Of a stretch of DNA of 64,000 nt, positions 45,240 through 56,830 are shown piece after piece (the first letter of the stretch is position 1; each line of letters begins with the position of its first letter). The position numbers were made by a program, and so were the translations under genes. Source of the stretch: Eulemur rufifrons (Eukaryota; Chordata; Mammalia; Primates; Lemuridae); contig NC_090984.1 in NCBI RefSeq assembly GCF_041146395.1, forward strand, positions 86,129,114-86,193,113, read 5' to 3'. Below the pieces are notes generated by a model. The model was not told where the DNA came from. It did no database searches and saw only the letters and a program-made list of their open reading frames with translations.

Positions 45240-45345
45240 GATAATAGACCAAAATGAAGCCAAGTGTATTTTTACCAATCGGATGAGTCATTTTTCCCAT
45301 GAGGTTAATTATCATTAATGACTTTAATTAAGGAGTCATATGAAG
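45240..45345. promoter_or_regulatory. Homeodomain-type motif cluster with AP-1 site (candidate enhancer core)
   Basis: Within 60 bp: CCAAT at 45275-45279, AP-1-like TGAGTCA at 45284-45290, TTAATTAT at 45305-45312, palindrome CATTAATG at 45313-45320 and palindrome TTAATTAA at 45324-45331, then GGAGTCAT. Spacing of the last three motifs is one to three bases. No repeat family covers the stretch. AT-rich DNA yields such motifs by chance, so function is inferred only. Confidence 0.25.
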
Positions 45346-46234
45346 TATTTATCTTGAAAAATGTAGATCCATGAGGTTTGCACTATTGGATTCTAGCTCC
45401 CTGCTGTGATAGTGCTCTTTCAAAACACCCTATTAATGTTAAATCTCCTTGGTGCTATATGCTAAGGTTGTGAAACCTAAGGACATATTTTTACAGTAAC
45501 ATTGGCCAGGTTTAGCCTGGCATTTAACTAACTGTGGAGCTAGAATTATTCTTGTTCATTTGAGGTTTCCAGCTTGGAATGTGTAAGATAAATGAGTCAG
45601 TTGCATCTATTCTCTAGCAATTAACTGGTAATTGGGGCATTTAATCAGAAAACTGACTTGAAGGACTTTAGCCTGATTAGATGCTATTGGCATGAAAAAA
45701 AGATGCAACTCCTAGTTCATCTTATTCATGTGCTATATTAGCACCAGAAGTCCAGATCAAACTCAAATTTAGCTTGAAATGAATATTTTACAAATAAATG
45801 GTGTGAACTAAAACTAAAATTCTAAGCCCTCTGCTAGAATGAATCCCTCTTGGCCAAGGGGACCCCAGAAACATCTCAAAACTGAGTTTCCCAGCCATGA
45901 TAGAATGGGAGAGATAAAGCACAATTTACATGTGTATGATTTCCCTTCATAAATATTCAACAATGTATATTTGACTACCCCACTCAGTATAAACTCCTAT
46001 TTCCTTTTGTCTTTTCTTGGAAGTACATGTGCCTGGCTTCTGGCTGGGGCTCTGCTTCCCAACCTGTTGGAATGGCCACCCAACAGATCACTACCCTTTA
46101 TAAGAAATAAAGCTCTCGTTTTTCCAAAGTATAAAAATCATTAATTTTTTTTTTTAGTTAACAGTGGGTATTTATGAAAACACTTGTGAAAATTTAATAG
46201 ATTTAGAAGCTACTCTTGTATAAAATACTCAAGT
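45346..46234. other. Single-copy sequence; possible LTR-like end at 46100
   Basis: 'ctttataagaaataaagctctcg' at about 46098-46120 resembles an LTR polyadenylation region, but the upstream body is not recognised. Confidence 0.35.
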
Positions 46235-46350
46235 CAATAATATTTATTCTACAATTATTTATTGTTCATCTACTTGGTGCAAGGAAGTTGCTTATAGGTA
46301 TATAACCATTAATAATATACCTGTTGAATTCAAGAAGCCTAGGCAGACCT
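46235..46350 (-). repeat. L2 LINE 3' end (antisense)
   Basis: 'caattatttattgttcatctacttggtgcaaggaagttgcttataggtatataaccattaataa' is a diverged antisense L2 tail. Confidence 0.5.
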
Positions 46351-46524
46351 ACGCTTTACTTCAGCCAGAGTATAAATCAAGGTAAATAAAACCCTTGGTT
46401 TCTTCTCTGAAAACCAGATAGCCACTCAACTTCATGATCCATACAGTGAAGATCCAATGGACAAGCAAGGTTTTGCGGTTTGTACAAAAATAATTGAGAT
46501 TACACACATATTAGGAAAAGTCAG

Positions 46525-46685
46525 TAGTTAAGCCTGGTTGTGTATTAAAATCACCTGGAATGTTTTCAAAACCATAATGATTCGTGGACCACGCCTTAGA
46601 CTTGTTAAAATCAGAATATCTGAGTGTGGGACCTTTGCATCAATTTTTAAAGCAGCTTAGGTAATTTTAATGTGTTAAGAAATGC
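46525..46685 (+). repeat. MER5A hAT-Charlie MITE
   Basis: 'ggttgtgtattaaaatcacctggaatgttttcaaaacc...ggaccacgccttagacttgttaaaatcagaatatctgagtgtggg' follows sense MER5A. Confidence 0.8.
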
Positions 46686-46697
46686 TGACATAAGCAA

Positions 46698-46727
46698 TTT
46701 TATTTTATTTTATTTTTTATTTTTTTG
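46698..46727 (+). repeat. (TTTTA)n microsatellite
   Basis: Repeated TTTTA units followed by a short T run. Confidence 0.85.
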
Positions 46728-47174
46728 CTTTAAGGGTTAAAAAAAAATCTCTGGATACAGAGTTGTAACAAGAAGATGGTGGACCCCAACAGTCTGTAAG
46801 ACCATAGAAAATACAGATGTGAGGATAAAAAGGTGGAATGGAGATTTGGGGGCACAGGAGCCAACAACCATCCTCTGGCCCCCTGAGTTTGGCCCTGCAG
46901 TTGCCTCTCCATGCATGAATGCACCCTCTTACTTGCCAGCAGAAACAACTAAAGGAGGGTGGCCTCTGGCTCACATCTGCCTTTCAATCAAGCAAGTATC
47001 TTGTGAGGCCTTTTCACCTCTGCAGAATAGGAAGACACTGTAAAAGAAGGATGGAATGGAGATTGAGCTAGACAATCTCAGCATCCCTCCCTGTCTCCCA
47101 ATATAATGCCAGTGCAAGGCTTTAGTCAGTTAACCAGGTTATTTGATTGGTTGTTCATTATTGGCCTCCTTTAA
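46728..47174. other. Single-copy sequence, nothing firm
   Basis: ORFs of 72-85 codons occur on both strands without family signature. Confidence 0.4.
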
Positions 47175-47819
47175 GGGCTCCACCTGACCCACACAAAGGT
47201 TGGTGCCCCCAGGGTTCTATCCTCAACACATGGCTTTTCTTGCCCAACAGGCTAAGAGCCATCCCTGAGAGATCACACACATTCTCTTTAGGCAGTCTCA
47301 ACTACTATCTAAATCAATGTCTGTAGCTAACACCTCTGCCCTGAACTTCAAATTTATATATCCAACCGTCTGCCAGGTAGCCCCACCTAGATATTCCAAG
47401 CTATGGAAAGTCAAAACATCGCCAAGCTATACTTGCCTCTCTTCCTATGCCTCCAGTTGTCACCATCACCCACCCAGGCACTAAGGCTGCATTCCTAGAC
47501 TTTATGTGGGGGTCCTTTTCCTGCCTCATCTCCCATATTCAATCTCCAAGCTGTCTGTTTTATCTCCCAAATCTTTCTCATTCATCCTGTCCTCTCCAGC
47601 CCTGCTACCACTGTCCCAGGCCAAGCTCCCATCATTTCTCACAGATTTCTGCAACAACTCCCCAGTTTGTTTCCCTAGCTCCAGTTTTCAACTCTTCAAA
47701 TCTAACTTCTGTATAGTTGACAATGATGGCATTGAACACAAACACAACTGCATGGGCTCCCTGCTCAAACCTGTTCCCTGGTTCTTCAACGGCTACTACA
47801 ATGGCCTTAAACTCTGACT
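47175..47819 (+). repeat. L2 LINE reverse-transcriptase region, degraded
   Basis: Sense L2 blocks appear in order: 'aaggttggtgcccccagggttctatcctc' (the PQGSVLGPLLF-like region), 'acctctgccctgaacttcaaatttatatatccaaccgtctgcc', 'cactgtcccaggccaagctcccatcatttctcacagatttctgcaac' and 'ctgctcaaacctgttccctggttc'. Frame is lost. It carries the conserved core of the L2 RT but no intact catalytic motif. Confidence 0.78.
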
Positions 47820-47980
47820 GCACACCAAAATCTATACAGAGTCTATTATAGGACATACCTTGGGAGCTTTTAAAACTATCAATTCCTGAGCCTCACTTAA
47901 GACCAATTGGATCAGAATCCCTAAGGATAGGATTTGGGTGTCAATAGTTTTAAAAAGCTCCTTAATTGATTGTAATACGT
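47820..47980 (+). repeat. MER5A hAT-Charlie MITE
   Basis: 'taccttgggagcttttaaaactatcaattcctgagcctcacttaagaccaattggatcagaatccctaaggataggatttgg' follows sense MER5A. It abuts the L2 copy and may be inserted in it. Confidence 0.8.
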
Positions 47981-48004
47981 CATTAGCCCATATTAGGCCA
48001 GATT

Positions 48005-48324
48005 CTGTTCTGGTTATCTATTGATACACAACAAAACTTAGCTGTGCAACAACTTAGTGACTTAAACAATTATCATATCTCACGATTTTGTGGATCACCT
48101 ATTCAGACAGGGCTTGACAGAGCAATTCCTCTGCTCTACCTCCACTGGGGTCACTTTCTGCTATGTCAGTGGCAGATGGATGGGTCTGGAGGGACGAAGA
48201 TGGCCTCACTGCAGTCAGAAAGGCTGACCTCCACTGGTGCCATCAACCAGAGTGTCTGCATGTGGCCTCTCAGCATACCCATCTCAGATTAGTTGGTCTT
48301 GTCACATGGTGGCCTTGTTCCATG
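48005..48324. repeat. Unassigned ancient interspersed repeat
   Basis: 'tgttctggttatctattgatacacaacaaaacttagctgtgcaacaacttagtgacttaaacaattatcatatctcacgattttgtggatca' and 'gacgaagatggcctcactgcagtcag' match a common mammalian repeat that I cannot name. Confidence 0.5.
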
Positions 48325-48505
48325 CCCTTGCTGCTCAAAATATGCTCCATAGACCAGCATTACAGGCATGGTCATCTGGAAGCTTGTTAAAAAATGCAGA
48401 ACTTTTGGCCCCACTTCAGATCTTCTGAATCAGAACCAACATTTTAACAAGATTCCCATATGATTCCTATGCACACTGAAGTTTGAGAAGCACTGACCTT
48501 CAAGG
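48325..48505 (+). repeat. MER5A hAT-Charlie MITE
   Basis: 'accagcattacaggcatggtcatctggaagcttgttaaaaaatgcagaacttttggccccacttcagatcttctgaatcagaacc' through 'gtttgagaagcactgac' follows sense MER5A end to end. Confidence 0.88.
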
Positions 48506-48599
48506 TTTGACATTCTTAAGGCATGTGAGGTCTTCTTTTATCTGGCAATTGTCATACTTCTCCAGCTCTAACACTCTTCATTTTTTCCCTGGACGTTAA

Positions 48600-51540
48600 G
48601 ATGTAGGAACACTAAATAACTTTTAGTTTCCTGCACTTTATTCGCCACGCTCATTGTTCTCTCTGCCTGTACTAGACACTGACAAAGAAAAGATTAGTAC
48701 ACTTAAAGACAGCAATTGAAATCAAAATAAAACACAGAAAAAAAGACTGCATCAGTGAGCTGTGGGACAATTTCAGGTGGCCTAATGTGTATGTTTTGTA
48801 GTCCAAAAAGGAGAGAAAAGGGGGAATGAATTAAAAAAGTACATATTTGAAGAAAATTACCAAGTTTTTTCAAAATTTACTGTAAATTATTAGCCTACAG
48901 GTTCAAGAAGCTCAATAAACCTCAAACACACACTTATAAATGAGGAAAACTACACTGATGACATCATAACCGAATTGCTTTAAAAATCTTATAAGCAACT
49001 AGAGAATAAAGACATTGTTTTCAGAAAAAATAAAGACAGCAGATTTAATCACTAGAAACAGTGTAAGCTAGAAAACAGTGAAGCAACATCTTTGAAGTAC
49101 TAAAAGTAAAAAACTAAATCTAGAATTCTGTAGCCAGCAAAAATATTTATAAAAAACCAAGACTTTCAAACATACAAAAGCTAAAAGAATTCATCAGCAA
49201 ACCTACATTTCTAAGATGTTGAAGGAAGTCCTTTGGGCAGAAGGAAACCAACACCTGTACCTGCTAGAAATCTGAATCTACACAAAAGTATGGGGCACAC
49301 CTTATGACAAATATTTTCTCATTTTAAATCATTTTGAAGTATAATTGACCATCTACAACCAAAATAGTAACAATGTACTGTGAGGTTTATAACTTATGTA
49401 GAAGTAAAATGTACGAAAACAACACACAAAGGCCCAGAGGATAAAAGTACACCAGTGTAAAGTTCTTACACCATATGTGAAATGGTAAAATATTACTTGA
49501 AGGTAGGCTGTGATTAATTAAAGATATATTCTATAACCCCTAAAGCAACCACTAAAATAAAACAACAAAAGATTTTAACTGGCAAGCCAACAGAGAGGAG
49601 GAGAAGGAGAAAGAGGAGGAGAAAGAAGAAGTGGAGTAGGAAGAAGGAGGAGGAAGAAAGAGGAGGAGGAGGAGAACATAAATACTGGAAAGGAAGATGT
49701 AAAACTGTATTTGCAAACAACATGATTGTGCACAGAAAAAAATTCTACCAAATCTACAGAAAACTAAAGTGGCATGAGATGAGTTAAAAAAAATTTTAAA
49801 CCACTTGTATTTCTTTATACTCGCAATGAACAATTATAAGTTTAAAGACAATACTATTATAATAGCATCAAAGATTTGCAGATACATTTGACAAAAAATA
49901 TGTAGGACCTGTAGACTGAAACTGTAAAGCATAACTGAGAGAAATTAAGGAAGACCTAAGTAAGTGGGGAGATATGCTGTGTTCATGGATCAAAAAACTC
50001 AATATTGTTAATATATCAAATACCCAAGTTGATCTATAAATTTAATGTAATTTCAATCAAGATCTTAGCACGTGTTTGAAGAAATTGACAAGCTGATTCT
50101 AGAATTCATAAGTAAATGCAAAGGGCCTAGAATGACCAAAGAAACTTTGAAAAAGAAGTCCAAAGTTGGAGGACTCACCATTACTTGATTTTAAGACCTA
50201 TTATAAAGCCACAGTAATCAAGACAGTATGGTATTGATATAGAGAGAGATAAAAATATCACCAGAACAAAATAGAGAGCATACGAAGAGACACACACATA
50301 GACAGTCAATTGATTTTCAACACAAGTGCAAAGGCAGTCAATGGAGAAAGGAGAATCTTTACAATAAATGACTCTGGAACAATTGGATATACATATAAAA
50401 AATGCACCTCAATCCACACATCACAACATATACAAATATTAATTCAAAATGGCTCATAGGTAGAAGTGCACACAGGAGAAAATCTTAATGACTTACTTGG
50501 ATTTGGCAAAGATTTCTTGGATATAATATCAAAATCATAATCTATGAAAGAAAAAGTTAATAAACTAGATGTAATCAAAATAAAAAACTTGGTTTTTTTG
50601 GAAGACAATATTAAGAGAATTAAAAAGACAATTTATGGCCTGAGAGAAAATATTTAAAAATCACATATTTGATTAAAAGAACTTGTATATAGACTATATA
50701 AAAAACACTCAAAAGCAATAATAAGAACACCAACAACCCAATTTTTACAGTGGGCAAAAGATTTAAATAGGCTCTTTAAGAAAAAAGACAAAATGAATGA
50801 ATACCTATTAGAATGGCTAAAATTAAATAGACAATCAAAAAAATAAAAGAAAAAATGAAAAGACTATTAATGCCAGGTGTTGGCAAGGATGTGGAACAAC
50901 TAAACTCTTGTGTGCTGCTGGTGGAAATGTAAAATGATATGACGACTTTGGAAAACAGTTTGGCAGTGTCTTAAAAGGTTGACACACACCTATCACATGT
51001 CCCATCCATTCTACTTCTAGGCATTTACCCAAGAGTAATGAAAGCATATGTCCATACAAATCTTGTACCAAATATTCACTGTAGCTTTCTTTGTAATACA
51101 AATGTAAAATAACCCACATGTTCATCAATAGGTGAATGAATAATTGTGGTATATCCATGCAATGCATAATACTCAGTATTTAAAAAGAATGAACTATTGA
51201 TATGAGCAACAGCATGGATGAATCTCAGAGTACATCGAATGAGTAAGAGAAGCCATACAAAAAATAGAGTACCTAATATATAATTCCACTTAAAATTCTA
51301 GAGAATTAAAACTAATCTATGGTGACAAAAGCAAATGAGTGGTGCCTGGGGTGGGGGTAGGAAAAGGAGGGAGAGATTATGGGAAGACTTGAGAAAATTT
51401 GGGGGGTGAGAGACATATTCATTATCTTGACTATGATGATAGTTCCATAAGTACACAAATATGTTAAAATATCAAATTACATTCTTTTTGTGCAACTTAT
51501 TTTGTGTCAATTATGCCTCAATAAAGCTGTAAGAAGAAGA
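48600..51540 (+). mobile_element. L1M LINE (ORF2 region to 3' end)
   Basis: After a diverged L1 portion (48600-49590, e.g. 'gttgaaggaagtcctttgggcagaaggaaacc'), the ORF2 region is recognisable: 'gtaaaactgtatttgcaaacaacatgattgtgcacag', 'ttgaagaaattgacaagctgattctagaattca', 'accattacttgattttaagacctattataaagccacagtaatcaagacagtatgg' and 'ggcagtgtcttaaaaggttgac'. It ends at the tail 'tttgtgtcaattatgcctcaataaagctgtaag'. ORF2 is riddled with stops. On the minus strand, ORFs such as 50835-51167 are antisense shadows. Confidence 0.9.
49592..49676 (+). repeat. (GGA/GAA)n purine tract inside L1
   Basis: Eighty-five bases of almost pure purine on the plus strand (two T interruptions, 49632 and 49637), interrupting the L1. 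Minus-strand translation gives Ser/Leu/Phe-rich shadows. Confidence 0.92.
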
Positions 51541-51544
51541 AAAA

Positions 51545-51968
51545 ACCACATGAGATCTGATTTCACATTCATCAGACTTGCAAAACTCAAAAGGTGTTAA
51601 TATCAATTCTTATCAAGGATATGATTGCACCTTGCAGATGGGAGAATAAAATTTGTCCCATCTCTTTGGAAAGCAATTTGACAATATCAAGTTGAAGATG
51701 AACAGATGAGCACACCCTTAACTTGGCATTTCCATTTTCAAGTATTTACCCTAAAAAACCATTACACATGTGCATTCTAAGACATATATAAGTATATCCG
51801 TTGTAGCATTGTTTCTAATAGCAAGTAATTGGAAACACATTGAATGTCCATCAACGGGGGAACAATAAATATAAATGTATCTACACATATATCTTAATGT
51901 ATTTATATATTATGCCGTATATGTAAATTCTGGCGTTGTCATATAATGAGATACAATACAGCATGTTT
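51545..51968 (+). mobile_element. Old L1M 3' portion, left part
   Basis: 'acttggcatttccattttcaagtatttaccctaaaaaaccattacacatgtgcattctaagacatatataag' and 'gcattgtttctaatagcaagtaattggaaacacattgaatgtccatcaacggggg' follow sense old-L1 3' sequence. Continues at 52110 after a MER5A. Confidence 0.82.
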
Positions 51969-51969
51969 T

Positions 51970-52108
51970 TTTTTCTGACTTTAAAAGTGCAAAGGAATCA
52001 CCCGAGCATCTTTAGTAGGTCTGGGGTGGGTCTTAAGTTTCTACCTTTTTAAGAAGCTTCCTAGGGACACTGCTGCTGCCAGACCATGGACCACATTTTG
52101 TGTAGAAG
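51970..52108 (-). repeat. MER5A inserted in L1M
   Basis: 'ggaatcacccgagcatctttagtaggtctggggtgggtcttaagtttctacctttttaagaagcttcctaggg' and 'tgctgctgccagaccatggaccacattttg' follow antisense MER5A with an internal deletion near its left end. L1 sequence resumes directly after. Confidence 0.8.
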
Positions 52109-52109
52109 A

Positions 52110-52470
52110 CAATACTTCATGAACTTAACTACATTTATATGTATCAACATAGATTTAAAAAAGAGAAGGAAAAAAAAAAAGCATGCTGCCAAAATATTTG
52201 TACAGTATTACAGCTTTGGTGTAAAAGTTTAAAAACACAAAGCAGTACTATCCCTTGTTCATGGATATGAATGTGTAAGGCAAAAAGATTTAAAAAACAT
52301 GGACATGAAGCTTAAACAACAGGAAAGATTGATTGCAAGAGGGGAGGAAAGGGAATAAATAGTGCTGGAAAGGGAAAGGAGAACTTGCACCTTAACCATA
52401 ACATTCTATTCTATTTATGTGAATATATTTAAAAACCCTGAAAGTAAAATCTAAAAGAGTAACATTTGTT
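52110..52470 (+). mobile_element. Old L1M 3' portion, right part
   Basis: 'cttcatgaacttaactacatttatatgtatcaacatag' picks up the L1 consensus after the MER5A, followed by A-rich 3' sequence ('ggagaacttgcaccttaacc...ttctatttatgtgaatat'). Confidence 0.65.
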
Positions 52471-54120
52471 CTTTCTGTTGGACGTCGTATATATAAATGT
52501 TATATAGGATTCTGTGAACTTTAACATATTTTATATAAACAGATACAAAAGGAAATTAATACCTGAATCTAACCTGTTACACAGTTCAGCTTCCATGACA
52601 ATGCACTAGAAATCTACACACTCAGTGCTGAAATGGCTATGTTGCCACTGGGCCTTGAAGACAGAGAGTCTCACTATTACCTTACAAAATAGGAGGTAGC
52701 ATCTCCTTTTGGTCATGCAGAATATCTTGGTAGAGACCCTAGTACACTCCCATTTCTGTGGCCTCAGTCTTCCTAAGCAAATGCCACTTTGTAATGACAT
52801 TTTCTTTCTTTGGTCATCAGCATTTGCCCTAGGGTAGTTGAAGTTTATGGGACATATGTGTATATGGCTGATGCGACTTGATTATAATATGGTATTTTGA
52901 ATGTAGGTGGCAATGCTATGCTTGAACTATAAGTGTGGAGATGGCTATAGCCATATGATTTCAAAGGGTGAGATACTTTAGTCTGGTCACCTACGATATA
53001 ACAAGACAGCCCAGCCTTCATGCCTGGCTACTTTCTTTCCGAAACAGGTCAACATTGGCTGGGCCCCTGAAAGGAAGAGCTGCAGCCAGAGCAGGCTAAG
53101 GAATTCGGACAGTCACCTAGTCTGTGCTACTGTTGTTGCAGCCCCTGAAATCTCTTAACATTCAGGCTGTTTCTTCCCCTAAATGAATGAAGAAAGACCC
53201 AACTTTCCAGGAACCCATAGCCATCAGAACAACTCCCTCTTCACCGTCAGATTACATGGAGCCTTTGCCTGAATTGGTGAGAAACATTAGCCTTTTGTTT
53301 TCTATGAATCCTCCCCTTTTCCCTCCGCTTGGTCATAAGAGAACAACAGGTGGCCTGAAAGTGTGCTTGTCTTCGGTGTGTACTCTGAGGCTGTGCTTTT
53401 GTGCAGAGGAAAAAGATAACACTTCACTTCTGGAACTAGAAAATGGACCTTAATCAAGCTGGGAGATTAAGTTGGGTGCAAACCACCCCCACCCGGCCCT
53501 GCAGCAGTGGTGGGTGAGCATCTGTGGTGTCATCCAGCCTTCTACTCACTCACATGGCCACTGTGGTCAGTGACAAGCTGGAGATCTGCAGCCTGAGGCC
53601 CGGGAAGGCACAGAGGTGCCCTTGTAGCCACCTGAGGATGTGGGAATCTACTACATTCATTGTTGGGGAAACTGGAATGATGCCACTGTGCCTTGAGGCC
53701 AGAGATCTTGTCACCACTCTAGCAAAAAGAGGAGAATGCTCCTCTGTATTTAGCTCTAGCAGGAAGACAGGGAAAAAGAAGGAAGGGTTGTCAGAAAGGT
53801 TTACTGAGCCCTGGATTGCTACTGTGCTAAGTATACAGCTCGTTCTGTTTCGCACAACTAAACCCTGTCTCTACAAGTGCTGTCACCTGGACTAGGTCAG
53901 GATGATTCTGGTATCACCTGTTGGACCATTTCTGCAGTCACCTTTCTGTTCTGGCTCCCTGGGCTAGACTCCTCTTTGCTTGTGATAATGACTCTTAAGG
54001 ACTCCTTCTGGCTTCAGCTGAGGCCACTGCAGCCCCCCAGACATGGCTGTATGGGTGTGAATCCCAGTAGGAGATGAGATTCAAGCCTTTTGTTTTCCCC
54101 AGGAGGTGTTAGTCCCTGCG
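52471..54120. other. Mostly single-copy sequence
   Basis: No confident repeat. ORFs 53524-53895 (123 codons) and its antisense partner 53550-53855 (101 codons) overlap and show no domain. Confidence 0.45.
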
Positions 54121-54177
54121 TAAATTGAGGGATGGGAAAGGATTTAGGATTTAGTAAATTGAGGGATGGGAAAGGAT
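54121..54177 (+). repeat. 23-bp direct repeat, two exact copies
   Basis: Identical 23-mers at 54121-54143 and 54155-54177, each beginning 'taaattgagggatggg', with an 11-bp spacer (34-bp period). A short local tandem duplication. Confidence 0.95.
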
Positions 54178-54309
54178 GTCAAGGGGAGGAGGCTAACCCT
54201 GCTCACCGGAGGCCTCCAGGGCTCAGTCCCCGCCTCATGGGACTCTGAAGGGCTATAGTGTCAGCACGCTACCTTCTGTTTTCCTTCCTGTTTCCACTGG
54301 AGTATCACA

Positions 54310-54990
54310 TGAGCTCTGTGAGATAGATGTTATACAGATATTTCAGTTGAGGATTAGTGAATTATAAGTGAAGCAGTTGTTTGAAAAAGAAAGAAATTAG
54401 TTGGAAAAAGTAAGATGAGCTAAGTTTTGAAACAGAAAGATTTAGAAAGTAACTGTGAGAAGTGGCATGTTAAGTTCTGAGTCTTTGGAAAGTGTCAATA
54501 GCCCAAGCAAAGAATTCAAAGACAGAATGAGCGTGGCACCCATGGGGAGACAGTGAGGAGACTTGGACAGGTGGGGCAAGGCCTGTGTCCAGGGATGTCC
54601 AAAGTCAGGCAGGGGAGATGAGGTAAGGTATTGAGCAAGGACAGCAAGCTCTGCCTAGTTTAAAAATGATGTGGGGTTGATGACAGGCTCAAGAGAGGAA
54701 GAGGAGAGAAAAAAATCAGGGAAAATAGGTCAAACGTTACTGCAGTAACTCAAGCAAGAGAGGCCTAATCTAAAGTGTGTGTAGAGAAGAAAGGACAAAC
54801 CTGAGGCATTTCAAAATCACAGCCCGTAGTAACAGATGGAGGATAATGAGGATGTGAGAGGCCAAGTGCTGTAGACGGGACCATTGAAAAGGGGAGTCAT
54901 TTTGGAAGGGAAGACAAATTCTCTTTGGGACATGTTGAACTTGTAGTGACAGAACACTTTGAAATCCAACCAAAGATAAATTTTTAAAGA
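54310..54990 (-). repeat. Possible MIR, then L2 LINE (antisense)
   Basis: 54310-54380 ('gtgagatagatgttatacagatatttcagttgagg') is weak antisense MIR. From about 54720, 'ttactgcagtaactcaagcaagagaggcc' and 'ggaagacaaattctctttgggacatgttgaacttgtagtgacagaacactttgaaatccaacc' match antisense L2 (gttcagttttggacatgttaagtttgag...gacatccaa). Confidence 0.6.
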
Positions 54991-55734
54991 AAAGCATCTA
55001 TTAATTATAAAGTTGGAGTTCAACTCTTGAGAAGAGCAATTTAAGACTGAGTTCCCATATTTTAAAGTAACCCTGCCATGTCTGGGATTTTCCACAGGTG
55101 GACGTGTGTGAAGCCGTCTCAGGAATTAGAGATAAGAGGACAGTCACCAGGATAACATTCTGTACTGTGGGATGATCATGTTGAATGTCACAAGGCCACA
55201 GGACAATGTGCTACCATGGAGGGAAGTAGCTTATTTATTTTTTATTTGGCCACATACATCATAATCAGCAGTATGGACAGCGGAGGTAAGAAGAAGTCTA
55301 GTTTCTGAGGTCCCAGAGCTTTGGGTATTATTTCGGTAAAAGATAGAGTTTAGCCAAAATCGCAAAATATTGATGGGAAATTTGGGCCAGAAGTTTGAGT
55401 TGATTCAAGAATGTAATGGGGAAAATCGCTATTCTAATCACAACAGTGTTCTGGAACACTCTTTTGACTTGCTGGACATCTTGTAGGTTTTAGTCGTGTG
55501 AAGCTAATCCTGGAGCTTTAGGAGCTCGCATGGCTGTATATTAAGGGAGGAAGGATCTGGAGTGTGAGAAATCATCTGGCACGTGTGGGAGTGACAAGCC
55601 AGGGGATAAGGCCAGCCTGAAGCGTCTCTGCACAGAGTGGCCAGGATAAAATCTTGGTGGAGGAGAGGCCAGCAGGATGTCTAACGTTCAATTTTAAATT
55701 GCTTGAAATTATATGTTAAAAATGCCTCCTCTTT
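54991..55734. other. Probably L2-derived or single-copy
   Basis: Possibly continues the antisense L2 upstream but too diverged to claim. No gene. Confidence 0.35.
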
Positions 55735-56830
55735 GGAGTAGACAAAATTTTCTAAGATAGGACTTAAAATGTATGAACTATAAAAGAAAAAACTGACAAA
55801 TCTGACTTCATCAAAATTAAAAAACTTTTTCTCATCAGATGACAACACTAAAGAAATGAATAAACAAGCCCCAGAGTGGGAGAAAATGTTTGCAAAACAT
55901 GTATCTGATACAGGGCTTTTATCCAGAAGATAAAAACAGTTCTTATAATTCCTTAGTGAGAACACAAATAACCTAATAAAATGGGCAAGAGATTAGAACA
56001 GACACTTCACCCAAAAAAAGATATATGAATGGGAAATATGAAAAGATGCTTAATATAATTAATCATAAGAAAAATGCAAATTAAAACCACAGTGAGATGC
56101 TAGTGCACATCCTCTAGAGCAGCTAATGTTAAAAAAAATGCTAATACTGAGTGTTGGTGTAGATGCAGAGGAACTAGCATTCTCATATGTTGCTGGTGGT
56201 ATTCTACAATGATACTATGATTTTGAAAAATAGTATGGCAGGTTTGTGAAATTAATCTTACCTACCATATGGCCCCACAATTCCCAATCCTGGGTATTTT
56301 TACAAGGAAAACAAAAACATGTATCCACACATAGACTTTTGAATAAATGTTCATAGCAGATTTAGCCATAATAGCCAGACAATCCAACAATACTCAAACG
56401 TCCACTAACAGGTGAGTGAATAAACTTTTGCAGTATATACATACAACGGAATACTACACAGAGGGGAAAAAATACCAAAGTACTGATACACACAACAAAA
56501 TAGATGAATCTCAAAAACATTATGTTGAACAAAAGAAGCCAGATGCCAAAGAGCACATACTGTATGATTTGATTCCTGTAAAATCTTAAGTAAGCAAAGG
56601 TAATCTATAAAGACAGAAAGCAGATCACTGGTTGTGTGGCACTGGGGGTGGGCTCGGGTAGTTATTAAGCAAGCAGCAAAGGGGACTTTTTAGTATGATG
56701 GAAGGGTTCCATATCTTAATTATGGGGGTGATTACAGAAGAACTACATTTATAAAACCTCATTGAACTGTACTCTTAGAAGGGATGCATTTTACTTTGTA
56801 TAAATGATACCTCAATAAAATTGATTTTTT
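55735..56830 (+). mobile_element. L1M LINE, ORF2 3' end plus 3' UTR
   Basis: 'ctgacttcatcaaaattaaaaaactttttctcatcagatgacaacac', 'gcaaaacatgtatctgatacagggcttttatccag', 'aaatgcaaattaaaaccacagtgagatgctagtgc', 'acggaatactacacag', 'cacatactgtatgatttgattcctgtaaaatc' and the end 'tgatacctcaataaaattgattttttaaaaaa' follow old L1 in order. 5' truncated. Confidence 0.92.

Noticed and set aside
50835..51167. 110-codon minus-strand ORF over L1
   Set aside because: An antisense shadow of the L1M 3' region, not a gene.
53524..53895. 123-codon ORF with an antisense 101-codon partner
   Set aside because: Mutually antisense, with no domain, splice context or codon-usage signal that I can see.
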